Source: Pseudomonas putida W15Oct28 (lineage in GTDB: Bacteria > Pseudomonadota > Gammaproteobacteria > Pseudomonadales > Pseudomonadaceae). From it: a stretch of DNA of 39,831 bases. Under the pieces are notes generated by a model, which saw nothing but the letters and a program-made list of their open reading frames with translations, had not been told where the DNA came from and searched no databases. Made by a program: the position numbers and the translations under genes. The stretch is from NCBI RefSeq assembly GCF_000708715.2, contig NZ_JENB01000042.1:5001-44831 (forward strand), in the 5' to 3' direction. Below are positions 1 through 10,320 of the stretch, in pieces. Position 1 is the first letter of the stretch. Every line of letters starts with the position of its first letter.

Positions 1-2415
<2,415 letters not shown>

Positions 2416-2502
2416 TATAACACCCAAGCAATAACGTAACCCACAAATATCACATATCCGAATTCGCTGGGCTGTCCATCTGGACATTCTGGCTACAGAA
2501 TT

Positions 2503-2620
2503 TCTTGACGACCATAGAGCATTGGAACCACCTGATCCCATCCCGAACTCAGTAGTGAAACGATGCATCGCCGATGGTAGTGTGGGGTTTCCCCATGTGA
2601 GAGTAGGTCATCGTCAAGAT
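2503..2620 (+). rRNA. rrf: 5S ribosomal RNA
   Basis: A 5S rRNA of about 118 nt lies 87 nt after the 23S gene. The terminal stem is visible as TCTTGACGAC at the 5' end pairing with GTCATCGTCAAGA at the 3' end. The internal CCCGAACTCAGTAGTGAAACG and GATGGTAGTGTGGGG blocks are typical of Pseudomonas 5S. No tRNA lies in the 23S-5S spacer or after the 5S. The exact mature ends could differ by a base or two. Confidence 0.95.
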
Positions 2621-2629
2621 TCATTTCGC

Positions 2630-2670
2630 AAAACCCCTATCTGCGCATGCAGGTAGGGGTTTTGTCTTTT
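2630..2670 (+). terminator. Rho-independent terminator of the rRNA operon
   Basis: A 15-bp stem, AAAACCCCTATCTGC against GCAGGTAGGGGTTTT with one G-T wobble and a GCAT loop, begins 10 nt after the 5S gene and is followed by TTTTGTCTTTT. This is a strong intrinsic terminator and ends the rrn transcription unit. Confidence 0.93.
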
Positions 2671-2711
2671 CAGCCCAAAAATTTACGGGCTGCGGCAATA
2701 TTACTGTCACA

Positions 2712-2745
2712 TTGACGTGACTTTCTCTTGCTTGCCCTACGTCAA
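2712..2745 (+). promoter_or_regulatory. Inverted repeat upstream of the acetolactate synthase gene, candidate regulatory site
   Basis: TTGACGT (2712-2718) and ACGTCAA (2739-2745) form a perfect 7-bp inverted repeat with a 20-nt spacer, about 105 nt before the start at 2850. TTGACG could also act as a -35 box with a weak -10 (CCCTAC) 17 nt later. Either reading is inference from sequence symmetry alone. A small stem CAGCCC/GGGCTG at 2671-2692 lies just upstream. Confidence 0.25.
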
Positions 2746-2849
2746 GACTTTGGTTCGGGGCACTCCTTACCCCGGGCTGAGCGATGCCAGCGTACCGTGC
2801 TGCGCATTTCTGGACTTCCACCGTCCCATCACTTGAGGTAGCAAGCAAG

Positions 2850-4201
2850 ATGGCCAAGGCCGCCGATGTCGTTGTGCAATGCCTGGAAAACGAAGGTGTC
2901 GAGTATGTATTCGGCATTCCCGGTGAAGAAAACCTCGACCTGCTCGAATCCCTGCGCAAGTCGAAGATCAAGCTGGTACTGACCCGCCACGAGCAGTCTG
3001 CAGGCTTCATGGCTGCCACCTACGGCCGTCTGACCGGCAAGACCGGTGTCAGCCTGTCGACCCTCGGCCCTGGCGCCACCAACCTTGTCACAGCCAGCGC
3101 CTACGCCTACCTGGGCGGCATGCCGATGATGATGATCACCGGGCAGAAGCCGATCAAGAAGTCCAAGCAGGGCCGCTTCCAGATCATTGACGTGTGCGGC
3201 ATGATGGACCCCATCACCAAGTACACCCACCAGTTCGCCTCGGCCGACAACATCCCGTCGCGCATGCGCGAAGCCTTCCGCCTGGCTGAAGAAGAAAAGC
3301 CGGGTGCGGTACACCTGGAACTGCCGGAAGACATCGCCGCCGAGCAGACCGACGCACTGCCAATTCCACGCAGCCTGCACCGTCGCCCGTTGGCCGAACA
3401 CGTGGCCATCGAAGCTGCCGTGCAGAAGCTGAAGAACGCCCGCAACCCGATTCTGGTAATCGGTGCCGGCGCCAACCGCAAGATGACCGCCAAGGTTCTC
3501 AAGCAGCTGATCGACAAGACCGGAATTCCGTTCATCACCACCCAGATGGGTAAAGGCGTGGTCGATGAGCGTCACCCGCGTTTCCTGGGCAACGCCGCAC
3601 TGTCGTCGGGTGACTTTGTGCACCGCGCCGTCGAAGCAGCAGACCTGATCGTCAACATCGGCCACGACGTGATCGAGAAGCCGCCATTCTTCATGGTCCG
3701 CGGCGGCACCGAAGTCATCCACATCAACTTCCGCTCTGCTGAAGTCGATGCCGTGTACTTCCCGCAGGTGGAAGTGATCGGCGACATCGCCAACGCCGTG
3801 TGGCAGATCGGTGAAGCCCTTACCGAGACGTCGCACTGGGACTTCACCCGCCTGATGGCCATACGCGAAGCCAACGAAGCGCAGATCGCCGAAGGCGCCG
3901 ACGACGACCGCTTCCCGGTCTACCCGCAGCGCCTGGTCGCCGACATCCGTCGCGTACTGCCGTCCGAAGGCATCGTTGCCCTGGACAACGGTATCTACAA
4001 AATCTGGTTCGCCCGTAACTACAAGGCGCACAAACCAAACACCGTGCTGCTGGACAACGCCCTGGCGACCATGGGCGCCGGCCTGCCATCGGCGATGGCA
4101 GCACACCTGGTACACCCGGACCGCCCGGTGATCTCGGTATGCGGCGACGGCGGCTTCATGATGAACAGCCAGGAGCTGGAAACGGCAGTGCGCCTGGGCA
4201 T
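2850..4201 (+). pseudogene. Acetolactate synthase large subunit (catabolic AlsS-like), 3'-truncated at a chimeric junction
   Basis: This encodes the first 450 residues of a ThDP-dependent acetolactate synthase (pyruvate to 2-acetolactate), a family of about 550 residues. Start ATG at 2850 is preceded by TGAGGT at good spacing; the longer frame from 2784 lacks homology. Visible features are the catalytic-Glu segment LTRHEQSAGF near residue 50, the STLGPGATN loop, the central FAD/NAD-fold-like domain (VIGAGANR) and the start of the C-terminal ThDP domain. The ThDP motif begins as GDGGFMMNSQELETAVRLG and then stops: its second half (about 26 residues after GDG, containing the Asn ligands) is missing. 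At about 4200 the sequence becomes the antisense strand of dxr, so the frame runs on to 5486 as 428 meaningless residues. As drawn the enzyme cannot bind Mg-ThDP. Whether the break is biological or an assembly error cannot be decided from sequence. Confidence 0.85.
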
Positions 4202-4202
4202 C

Positions 4203-5129
4203 GTCGGGCGCCTGGAAATCCAGACGGGCGATGGCAAACAGGTCCAGCGGAGCCACCCCGGAATCGATGCGCTCAGGCCACGCCAGGGCATTGGCGATGG
4301 GCGTGCGCATGTCCGGGTTACCCAGCTGCGCCAATACCGAGCCGTCCACGTAATCGACCAGGGAGTGAATGACACTCTGTGGGTGCACCACCACCTCGAC
4401 CTTGGCCGGCGCGGCATCGAACAACCAGCAAGCCTCGATCAGTTCGAGCCCCTTGTTCATCATGCTGGCCGAATCCACGGAAATCTTGCGCCCCATCGAC
4501 CAGTTGGGGTGCGCACAGGCTTGCTCCGGCGTCACATCGAGCAACGCCTCGACCGGCGTTTCGCGGAACGGGCCACCGGAAGCAGTAAGCAGTATCCGGC
4601 GCACGCCAACCGCGCTCAGGCCGCGAGCATAGTCGCCCGGCATGCACTGGAAGATCGCGTTGTGCTCGCTATCGATCGGCAACAGCACGGCGCCGCTGCG
4701 CCGCACCGCCTCGATGAACAGCGCGCCGGACATCACCAAGGCTTCCTTGTTGGCCAGCAACACCTTCTTGCCCGCCTCGACGGCCGCCAAGGTAGGGCGC
4801 AGGCCGGCGGCGCCGACAATCGCTGCCATCACCGCATCCACTTCGGCCGCCGAAGCCACCTGGCAAAGCCCGGCCTCGCCTTCCAACACCTCGGTGGCGC
4901 AGCCGACCGCTGCCAGGTTTTCGCGCAGTCGCACGGCCGCCTCGGCGCTCGGTACTACAGCGAACGCCGGGCGATGGCGCACGCACAGGGCCAGCAACTC
5001 GTCGATCCGCGAATACCCGCTGAGGGCGAACACCTGGTAGCGATCAGGGTGGCGCGCAATCACATCCAGCGTGCTCAGGCCGATGGAGCCGGTGGCCCCG
5101 AGTACGGTAATACGTTGCGCGCGACTCAC
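4203..5129 (-). pseudogene. dxr: 1-deoxy-D-xylulose 5-phosphate reductoisomerase, 3'-truncated at a chimeric junction
   Basis: DXR (IspC) makes 2-C-methyl-D-erythritol 4-phosphate in the MEP isoprenoid pathway. About 309 of the usual ~396 codons remain. The NADPH motif GATGSIG is near residue 11. The metal/active-site segments LPIDSEHN (Asp and Glu about 153/155), SGGPFRE, HPNWSMG (His ~207, Trp ~210) and SMMNKGLELIEA (Asn, Lys, Glu ~225-229) are intact. The frame leaves homology after LDFQAPDD, removing the C-terminal helical domain. It then continues to 2829 through antisense acetolactate synthase as ~457 foreign residues. The GTG start at 5129 overlaps the cdsA stop (GTGA); ATGs at 5141 and 5153 are alternatives. 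rseP, bamA and the lpx genes that normally follow dxr are absent. Because dxr is generally essential in bacteria relying on the MEP pathway, an intact copy should exist elsewhere in the genome. Confidence 0.88.
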
Positions 5130-5941
5130 ATCACACCCCATTCGGCAGCCCACAACAGCACGGCGAAAATCGGGATCGCCGCGGTAAGGCTGTCAATGCG
5201 ATCGAGCACGCCGCCATGGCCGGGCAGCAGGTTGCTGCTGTCCTTGATGCCGGAACGGCGCTTGAACATGCTCTCTGTCAGGTCACCGACCACCGAGGAC
5301 ATGACCAGCAGCGCGGCACCCAGCAGGCCCAGCAGGATCTGGCCGAAACCCCAGTCGCGGCTGATGCCGACCGCCAAGGTAATTGCCAGGCTGACCGCCA
5401 GGCCGCCATACACGCCCTCCCAGCTCTTGCCCGGGCTGACCTGCGGGGCCAGCTTGCGCTTGCCGAAAGCCCTGCCAGAGAAGTAGGCGCCAATATCGGC
5501 GGCCCACACCAGCACCATGACCGACAGGATCAGCCAGTTGCCCAGCGGCCAGTGCTTGAGCAGCACCAGCCCCTGCCAGGCCGGCAGCAATACCAGCAGC
5601 CCGATCAGCAACCGGCAGGCGGCACTGGCCCACAGCTCGCTGCTACGCGGGTAGGTAAGCACCAGCCAGGTGGCCAACCCCCACCAGATCACCGCAGCTC
5701 CCAGCACCCAGGGCGCCAGCTCCGGAAGGATGTACAGCAACATCAGCGCTCCGGCGACCACCGCGGCATAGGCGATGCGCAGCGGCTGGGTCATCAACCC
5801 GGCCAGGCGCGCCCACTCCCAGGCGCCAAGGGTCACCACGAAGCCGATAAACAGGGCGAAATCCCCGCCGTTGAGCAGGAAGAAGCCACCCAGCGCAATC
5901 GGCAGCAGGATCAGCGCAGTAATGATGCGTTGTTTAAGCAT
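5126..5941 (-). CDS. cdsA: Phosphatidate cytidylyltransferase (CDP-diacylglycerol synthase)
   Basis: CdsA converts phosphatidic acid and CTP to CDP-diacylglycerol, the branch-point precursor of phosphatidylethanolamine, phosphatidylglycerol and cardiolipin, in the inner membrane. The 271-residue product is strongly hydrophobic with about seven to eight membrane segments. It carries the complete family signature near the C-terminus, running from SMFKRR through GIKDSSNLLPGHGG to DRID, with its conserved Lys, Asp and His. The start ATG at 5941 overlaps the uppS stop by one base (TAATG), and its stop overlaps the dxr start. This indicates translational coupling within the frr-uppS-cdsA-dxr unit. 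Confidence 0.96.
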   Translation of the reverse strand: MLKQRIITALILLPIALGGFFLLNGGDFALFIGFVVTLGAWEWARLAGLMTQPLRIAYAAVVAGALMLLYILPELAPWVLGAAVIWWGLATWLVLTYPRSSELWASAACRLLIGLLVLLPAWQGLVLLKHWPLGNWLILSVMVLVWAADIGAYFSGRAFGKRKLAPQVSPGKSWEGVYGGLAVSLAITLAVGISRDWGFGQILLGLLGAALLVMSSVVGDLTESMFKRRSGIKDSSNLLPGHGGVLDRIDSLTAAIPIFAVLLWAAEWGVM

Positions 5942-6696
5942 TAAGCACGAGCTCCAGCCTCGACCTGCTCGCTGGTCTTACCAAAGCGGCGCTGGCGCGA
6001 AGCGAAATCGGCCAGGGCATTGCGCATGGCCTCGTGTTTGAAGTCCGGCCAGTACAGGTCGGAGAAGTACAGCTCGGCGTAGGCCAGCTGCCACAACAGG
6101 AAATTGCTGATGCGGTGCTCGCCACCGGTGCGAATGCACAGGTCCGGCAACGGTAGCTCGCCGGTTGCCAGGCAGGTCTGCAGCAGCCCCGGGGTGATGT
6201 CTTCCGGACGCAGGTGCCCGGCTTGCACTTCCCGCGCCAGCCGCTGCGCGGCCTGGGCGATATCCCACTGGCCACCGTAGTTGGCCGCGATCTGCAGGAT
6301 GAAGCGGTTGTTGCCGGCGGTCAGCGCCTCGGCTTCGCGCATGGCAGCCTGCAGCTCTGGGTGGAAGCGCGAACGGTCACCGATGATACGCAAGCTGATG
6401 TTGTTCTCGTTGAGGCGCTTGGCCTCACGCCGGAGCGCCGAGAAGAACAGCTCCATCAGCGCACCGACCTCTTCGGCGGGGCGCTGCCAGTTTTCGCTGG
6501 AGAACGCAAACAGGGTCAGTACCTCGACCCCGGACTTGGCACACACCTCGATGACCGCGCGAACGGCGTCGACACCCGCCTTGTGCCCGGCGACGCCGGG
6601 CAGCAGGCGTTTTTTCGCCCAGCGGTTGTTGCCATCCATGATGATCGCGACATGACGCGGCACCGAGGACGGCGCCACTGGCTTGGTCTTTTCCAT
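5941..6696 (-). CDS. uppS: Di-trans,poly-cis-undecaprenyl-diphosphate synthase
   Basis: UppS (IspU) is the cis-prenyltransferase that elongates farnesyl diphosphate with isopentenyl diphosphate to C55 undecaprenyl diphosphate, the lipid carrier for peptidoglycan and O-antigen. The 251-residue protein has the hallmark IIMDGNNRWAK motif (catalytic Asp about 21), TLFAFSSENWQRP, and the C-terminal RTGGEHRISNFLLWQ block with the substrate-binding Arg residues. Length is normal for the family. It follows frr by 15 nt and overlaps cdsA by one base. The adjacent dxr supplies the isoprenoid precursors it uses, which explains the grouping. Confidence 0.97.
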   Translation of the reverse strand: MEKTKPVAPSSVPRHVAIIMDGNNRWAKKRLLPGVAGHKAGVDAVRAVIEVCAKSGVEVLTLFAFSSENWQRPAEEVGALMELFFSALRREAKRLNENNISLRIIGDRSRFHPELQAAMREAEALTAGNNRFILQIAANYGGQWDIAQAAQRLAREVQAGHLRPEDITPGLLQTCLATGELPLPDLCIRTGGEHRISNFLLWQLAYAELYFSDLYWPDFKHEAMRNALADFASRQRRFGKTSEQVEAGARA

Positions 6697-6711
6697 TAAG
6701 AAACCCCGGCC

Positions 6712-7269
6712 TTAGACGGCCATCAGGTCCTTTTCCTTGGCCTTGAAGGCAGCATCGACTTCGGCAACGAACTTGTCGGTCAGCTTCTGGATCTCGTCAG
6801 CGGCGCGACGTTCTTCGTCCTCGCTGATTTCCTTGTCCTTGGTCAGCTTCTTCAGGTCGGCCAGGGCGTCGCGGCGCACGTTGCGCACGGCTACCTTGGC
6901 ATCCTCGCACACGCCGCTGGCCTGCTTGGTGTAGCCCTTGCGGGTTTCCTCGGTCAGGGCTGGCATCGGCACGCGAATGGTGGTGCCGGCGCTGGACGGG
7001 TTCAGGCCCAGGTCGGAGGTGAGAATGGCCTTCTCGATGGCAGCGCTGAGGTTCTTGTCGTGAGCGACGATCTTCAGGGTGCGGGCATCTTCGACGCTGA
7101 TCGCAGCTACCTGGTTCAGCGGCATTTCGCTACCCCAGGCAGTGACCTTGACGCTGTCCAGGATGCTTGGGTGGGCACGACCGGTACGGATCGCCGCCAG
7201 GTGACGACCCAGCGCCTCGATGGACTTGCCCATGCGGTCCTGGGCGTCTTTCTTGATAGCGTTGATCAT
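6712..7269 (-). CDS. frr: Ribosome recycling factor
   Basis: RRF, with EF-G, splits the post-termination ribosome. The product has the standard length of 185 residues and the expected pattern: N-terminal helix MINAIKKDAQDRMGKSIEAL, the IRTGRAHPSILDSV segment, the IRVPMPALTEETR loop between domains and the C-terminal NVRRDALADLKKL helix. Its ATG overlaps the pyrH stop by four bases (ATGA), and GAGGAAG just upstream, within the end of pyrH, is a strong ribosome binding site. Co-expression with pyrH and uppS is therefore expected. Confidence 0.98.
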   Translation of the reverse strand: MINAIKKDAQDRMGKSIEALGRHLAAIRTGRAHPSILDSVKVTAWGSEMPLNQVAAISVEDARTLKIVAHDKNLSAAIEKAILTSDLGLNPSSAGTTIRVPMPALTEETRKGYTKQASGVCEDAKVAVRNVRRDALADLKKLTKDKEISEDEERRAADEIQKLTDKFVAEVDAAFKAKEKDLMAV

Positions 7270-8009
7270 TTTTGAACTTCCTCGATCAGGGTTCCTTCCG
7301 CGCCGCCGTGCACGATGTTCAGCAGGGCGCCGGGCTTGTTCATATTGAAGACGCGCAACGGCATCTTGTGGTCGCGGCAGAGACAGATTGCCGTCAGATC
7401 CATCACACCCAGCTTGCGATCCAGCACTTCATCGTAGGTCAGATGATCGAACTTCTCGGCATGCGGGTCCTTGAATGGATCAGCAGTGTATACACCATCG
7501 ACCTTGGTTGCCTTCAAAACCACGTCGGCATCGATTTCGATGGCGCGCAGACAGGCAGCAGAGTCGGTGGTGAAGAACGGGTTGCCGGTACCGGCAGCGA
7601 AAATTACGACTTCTTTGGCGTTCAGGTGGCGCATGGCCTTGCGGCGATCATAGTGATCGGTCACGCCAACCATGGAAATGGCCGACATGACAATGGCGGT
7701 AATGTTTGCCCGCTCCAGCGCGTCGCGCATGGCCAGGGCGTTCATTACGGTCGCCAGCATGCCCATGTGGTCGCCGGTGACGCGGTCCATGCCGGCTGCA
7801 CTGAGCGCCGCACCACGGAACAGGTTGCCACCACCGATCACCAGACCTACCTGAACACCGATGCCGACCAGTTGGCCGACTTCCAGCGCCATGCGATCCA
7901 GGACTTTTGGGTCGATCCCGAACTCTTCCGAGCCCATCAGGGCCTCGCCGCTAAGTTTGAGTAGAATGCGTTTATAGCGAGCCTGATGACCACTGCCCTG
8001 CTGAGCCAT
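7266..8009 (-). CDS. pyrH: Uridylate kinase (UMP kinase)
   Basis: PyrH phosphorylates UMP to UDP, the entry step to UTP and CTP, as a hexameric amino-acid-kinase-fold enzyme usually inhibited by UTP and activated by GTP. I chose the ATG at 8009 (247 residues, MAQQGSGHQARYKRILLKLSGEA) because AGGAGA lies at ideal spacing before it; the frame is open to 8066 but that extension has no support. Motifs are the phosphate-binding LKLSGEAL, VIGGGNLFRG, VTDHYDRRKA and FAAGTGNPFFTTDSAA. A 179-nt gap with a hairpin separates it from tsf, while its end overlaps frr. Confidence 0.97.
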   Translation of the reverse strand: MAQQGSGHQARYKRILLKLSGEALMGSEEFGIDPKVLDRMALEVGQLVGIGVQVGLVIGGGNLFRGAALSAAGMDRVTGDHMGMLATVMNALAMRDALERANITAIVMSAISMVGVTDHYDRRKAMRHLNAKEVVIFAAGTGNPFFTTDSAACLRAIEIDADVVLKATKVDGVYTADPFKDPHAEKFDHLTYDEVLDRKLGVMDLTAICLCRDHKMPLRVFNMNKPGALLNIVHGGAEGTLIEEVQK

Positions 8010-8132
8010 TGCGAATCTCTCCTGCGGCGTTTGTAAAAAATTCTGGCGGGCTGCTTGAGCCTGCATGTAACTCTAACGTGACGCAGCGACTGCGTCAGCG
8101 AGCAACGGTCTCGTAAACCGCTCCCGCTTTGA

Positions 8133-8168
8133 CAAAGAGGCTGCGCGCGTGAGCGGGCAGCCTCTTTG
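8133..8168 (-). terminator. Hairpin after tsf, probable attenuating terminator
   Basis: CAAAGAGGCTGC (8133-8144) and GCAGCCTCTTTG (8157-8168) form a perfect 12-bp stem 21 nt after the tsf stop. Read on the - strand the 3' arm ends in CTCTTTGTC, a short T-run only, so termination is probably partial. Some readthrough to pyrH and frr would be needed unless they have their own promoter, which I could not identify with confidence. Confidence 0.6.
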
Positions 8169-8188
8169 GGGCGACAGACGGGTCTGTC

Positions 8189-9052
8189 TTACTGCTTGGC
8201 AGCAGCCAGCTGGGCAGCAACTTCTTCAGCGAAGTTGTCGACCGGCTTCTCGATGCCTTCGCCTACCTTGAAGTAGGTGAACGAAACGATTTCAGCACCG
8301 GCCTTCTTGGCCAGTTCGCCGACTTTGACTTCCGGGTTCATGACGAAGGCTTGCTCTTTCAGCGAGGCTTCGGCTTTGAACTTGGTGATACGACCGTTGA
8401 TCATGTTCTCAACGATGTTTTCCGGCTTGCCAGCGATCTTATCAGCGTTCAGCTGCAGGAAGACGGCCTTCTCGCGCTCGATGGCTTCGGCGGAGATTTC
8501 CGACGAGTCCAGGAACTCAGGGTTCGAGGCTGCAACGTGCATCGCGATGTTCTTGGCCAGATCGACGTCGCCGCCTTTCAGGACAACAACGGCACCGATC
8601 TTGTTACCGTGCAGGTAAGCACCGACAACGTCACCCTCAACGCGCACCAGGCGACGGATGTTGACGTTCTCGCCCACCTTGGCAACCAGGGCTTCACGAG
8701 CAGCTTCACGCGAAGCGATCAGCGGAGCAGCTTCGGTCAGCTTCTGGGCGAAGGCTTCTTCGATGCTTTCGGCAACGAAGTTCTTGAAGTCGTCTTGCAG
8801 GGCCAGGAAGTCGGTCTGCGAGTTCACTTCCAGCAGGACAGCCGATTTACCGTCGGTCTTGACCGCGATAGCGCCTTCAGCGGCAACGTTGCCAGCCTTT
8901 TTGGCAGCCTTGATGGCGCCGGAGGCACGCATGTCGTCGATGGCTTTTTCGATGTCGCCGCCGGCCTTGGTCAGGGCCTTTTTGCAATCCATCATGCCTT
9001 CGCCGGTACGCTCGCGCAGTTCTTTGACCAGCGCTGCAGTAATCTCTGCCAT
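8189..9052 (-). CDS. tsf: Translation elongation factor Ts
   Basis: EF-Ts is the guanine-nucleotide exchange factor that regenerates EF-Tu-GTP. The 287-residue product has the N-terminal UBA-like domain (MAEITAALVKELRERTGEGM, with the DCKKAL segment) and the core with the TDF motif (SQTDFL, near residue 80) that contacts EF-Tu, followed by coiled-coil and C-terminal modules. AGGAT lies before the ATG. The gene is downstream of rpsB as in most bacteria, 185 nt apart with a strong hairpin between them. Confidence 0.98.
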   Translation of the reverse strand: MAEITAALVKELRERTGEGMMDCKKALTKAGGDIEKAIDDMRASGAIKAAKKAGNVAAEGAIAVKTDGKSAVLLEVNSQTDFLALQDDFKNFVAESIEEAFAQKLTEAAPLIASREAAREALVAKVGENVNIRRLVRVEGDVVGAYLHGNKIGAVVVLKGGDVDLAKNIAMHVAASNPEFLDSSEISAEAIEREKAVFLQLNADKIAGKPENIVENMINGRITKFKAEASLKEQAFVMNPEVKVGELAKKAGAEIVSFTYFKVGEGIEKPVDNFAEEVAAQLAAAKQ

Positions 9053-9184
9053 TTCAAAATCCTCTTGGAAAGTTTTTCAACCATTCCACCCGCTCGTCAC
9101 GGGCGTTCAATTCTGCGAATCCGCTGTTGTTATCTCAGCCAACCCATAATGCGGGGCACTTGCTGACAGCAGGATTTCAAGGTG

Positions 9185-9213
9185 GCAAAAAGGGGGCAAA
9201 GCCCCCTTTTTGC
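9185..9213. terminator. Symmetrical hairpin between rpsB and tsf (attenuator/terminator)
   Basis: GCAAAAAGGGGGC and GCCCCCTTTTTGC form a perfect 13-bp stem with an AAA loop. The symmetric A/T flanks give a T-run in both directions. It lies 25 nt after the rpsB stop, so on the - strand it should terminate a large share of rpsB transcripts before tsf. A terminator-like element at this place is also known between rpsB and tsf in Escherichia coli. Confidence 0.8.
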
Positions 9214-9237
9214 GTGCCAAGTAGACGCTAGCGCCTA

Positions 9238-9975
9238 TTACTCAGCAGCAGGTGCAGCCGCTTCTTCAACATAGACTTCGGTGCCGCCAGCAACGTTGTT
9301 GCGGCCGCGGATGATGGCGTCGGCCATCGAAGTCATGTACAGCTCGATGGCGCGGATGGCGTCGTCGTTGCCTGGGATGATGTAGTCAACACCTTCCGGG
9401 CTGCTGTTGGTATCGACAACGCCGATAACCGGGATGCCCAGCTTGTTAGCTTCGGTGATAGCAATGCGCTCGTGGTCAACGTCGATCACGAACAGGGCAT
9501 CAGGCAGACCGCCCATGTCCTTGATACCACCCAGGCTGCGGTCCAGCTTTTCCAGATCGCGCGAACGCATCAGGGCTTCTTTCTTGGTCAGCTTGGCAAA
9601 GGTGCCATCTTCGGCCTGGGTTTCCAGGTCGCGCAGACGCTTGATCGAAGCACGGATGGTTTTGTAGTTGGTCAGCATGCCGCCCAACCAGCGGTGGTCA
9701 ACGTATGGCGAACCGGCACGAGCAGCTTGCTCGGCGACGATCTTGCCGGCGGAACGCTTGGTGCCGACGAACATGATCTTGTTCTTGCCCTGAGCCAGAC
9801 GCTCTACGAAAGCCAGAGCTTCGTTGAACATTGGCAGGGTTTTTTCCAGGTTGATGATGTGGATCTTGTTACGCGCGCCGAAAATGTACTTGCCCATTTT
9901 CGGGTTCCAGTAACGGGTCTGGTGGCCGAAGTGCACACCGGCCTTCAGCATATCGCGCATATTGACTTGGGACAT
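9238..9975 (-). CDS. rpsB: 30S ribosomal protein S2
   Basis: S2 is a late-assembling protein of the small subunit, required for binding of S1. The ATG at 9975 gives 245 residues beginning MSQVNMRDMLKAGVHFGHQT; the frame is open to 10032, but AAGGA lies correctly before 9975 and the extension is not part of S2. Conserved S2 blocks include TRYWNPKMGKYIFGARNKIHI, VDHRWLGGMLTNYKT and VIDVDHERIAITEANKLGIPVIGVVDTN (shown in parts: VIDVDHE, GIPVIGVVDTN). It heads the - strand translation cluster with a ~135-nt leader. Confidence 0.97.
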   Translation of the reverse strand: MSQVNMRDMLKAGVHFGHQTRYWNPKMGKYIFGARNKIHIINLEKTLPMFNEALAFVERLAQGKNKIMFVGTKRSAGKIVAEQAARAGSPYVDHRWLGGMLTNYKTIRASIKRLRDLETQAEDGTFAKLTKKEALMRSRDLEKLDRSLGGIKDMGGLPDALFVIDVDHERIAITEANKLGIPVIGVVDTNSSPEGVDYIIPGNDDAIRAIELYMTSMADAIIRGRNNVAGGTEVYVEEAAAPAAE

Positions 9976-9993
9976 GATAGTTCCTTGGTAAGT

Positions 9994-10029
9994 CGGGTTG
10001 GGCCTCCACGCATCCCAATGACCAACCCG
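9994..10029 (-). ncRNA. Hairpin in the rpsB 5' leader, candidate S2 autoregulatory element
   Basis: In the - strand transcript CGGGTTGG (complement of 10022-10029) pairs with CCAACCCG (complement of 9994-10001), an 8-bp stem enclosing 20 nt, 18 nt before the rpsB start codon. Leaders of rpsB in gammaproteobacteria are known to carry S2-responsive structures (the t44 RNA region in E. coli). Assignment here rests on position and the stem only; I did not match a full consensus. Confidence 0.4.
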
Positions 10030-10116
10030 CAAATTCGAAAATCCGGGGCACCCAGGTCATCGTGTCGACACGTGTGTGGGTTTAGGCTCACGGGGTCGTC
10101 CCCGAAAGCGGCGCAT

Positions 10117-10122
10117 GTTATA
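10117..10122 (-). promoter_or_regulatory. rpsB: Candidate -10 box of the rpsB promoter
   Basis: On the - strand TATAAC occurs within GTGGTATAACATGCG, with a poor -35 (TTTCGT) 17 nt upstream. A start near 10110 would give a leader of about 135 nt that includes the hairpin at 9994-10029. The good -10 match and the position in a divergent gene gap support it; transcript data are needed to confirm. Confidence 0.5.
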
Positions 10123-10263
10123 CCACAGACCGCGAGCGAACGAAACCCGGATCAGGTTGCGTCCGTCAGCGGTTTTTGCAGCGCCCCGCCAAACAGGCCA
10201 GAATGCCTCCTGTAGACAGCAGCATGGCCGCCTTTATCCCGACAGAATGCCGCCCTGCTCTGC

Positions 10264-10269
10264 TAGAAT
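10264..10269 (+). promoter_or_regulatory. map: Candidate -10 box of the map promoter
   Basis: TAGAAT in the context CTGCTAGAATCCGGC, a context common before Pseudomonas housekeeping genes, lies 51 nt upstream of the map start. A weak -35 (CGACAG) is 18 nt before it. The divergent gap 9976-10320 therefore appears to hold two back-to-back promoters and no gene. Confidence 0.45.
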
Positions 10270-10320
10270 CCGGCCTTTCCCGTTTGTTCGCGCCGCGTGC
10301 GGCGCCGTAGAGAGCCTGTA

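Noticed and set aside
2829..4200. The C-terminal part of the long - strand frame from 5153, read as an extended DXR
   Set aside because: It is antisense to acetolactate synthase and resembles no DXR C-terminal domain.
4203..5486. The right-hand part of the long + strand frame from 2784, read as a novel C-terminal domain
   Set aside because: It is the exact antisense of dxr and of part of cdsA; the His/Arg/Gln-rich composition is typical of an antisense high-GC frame.
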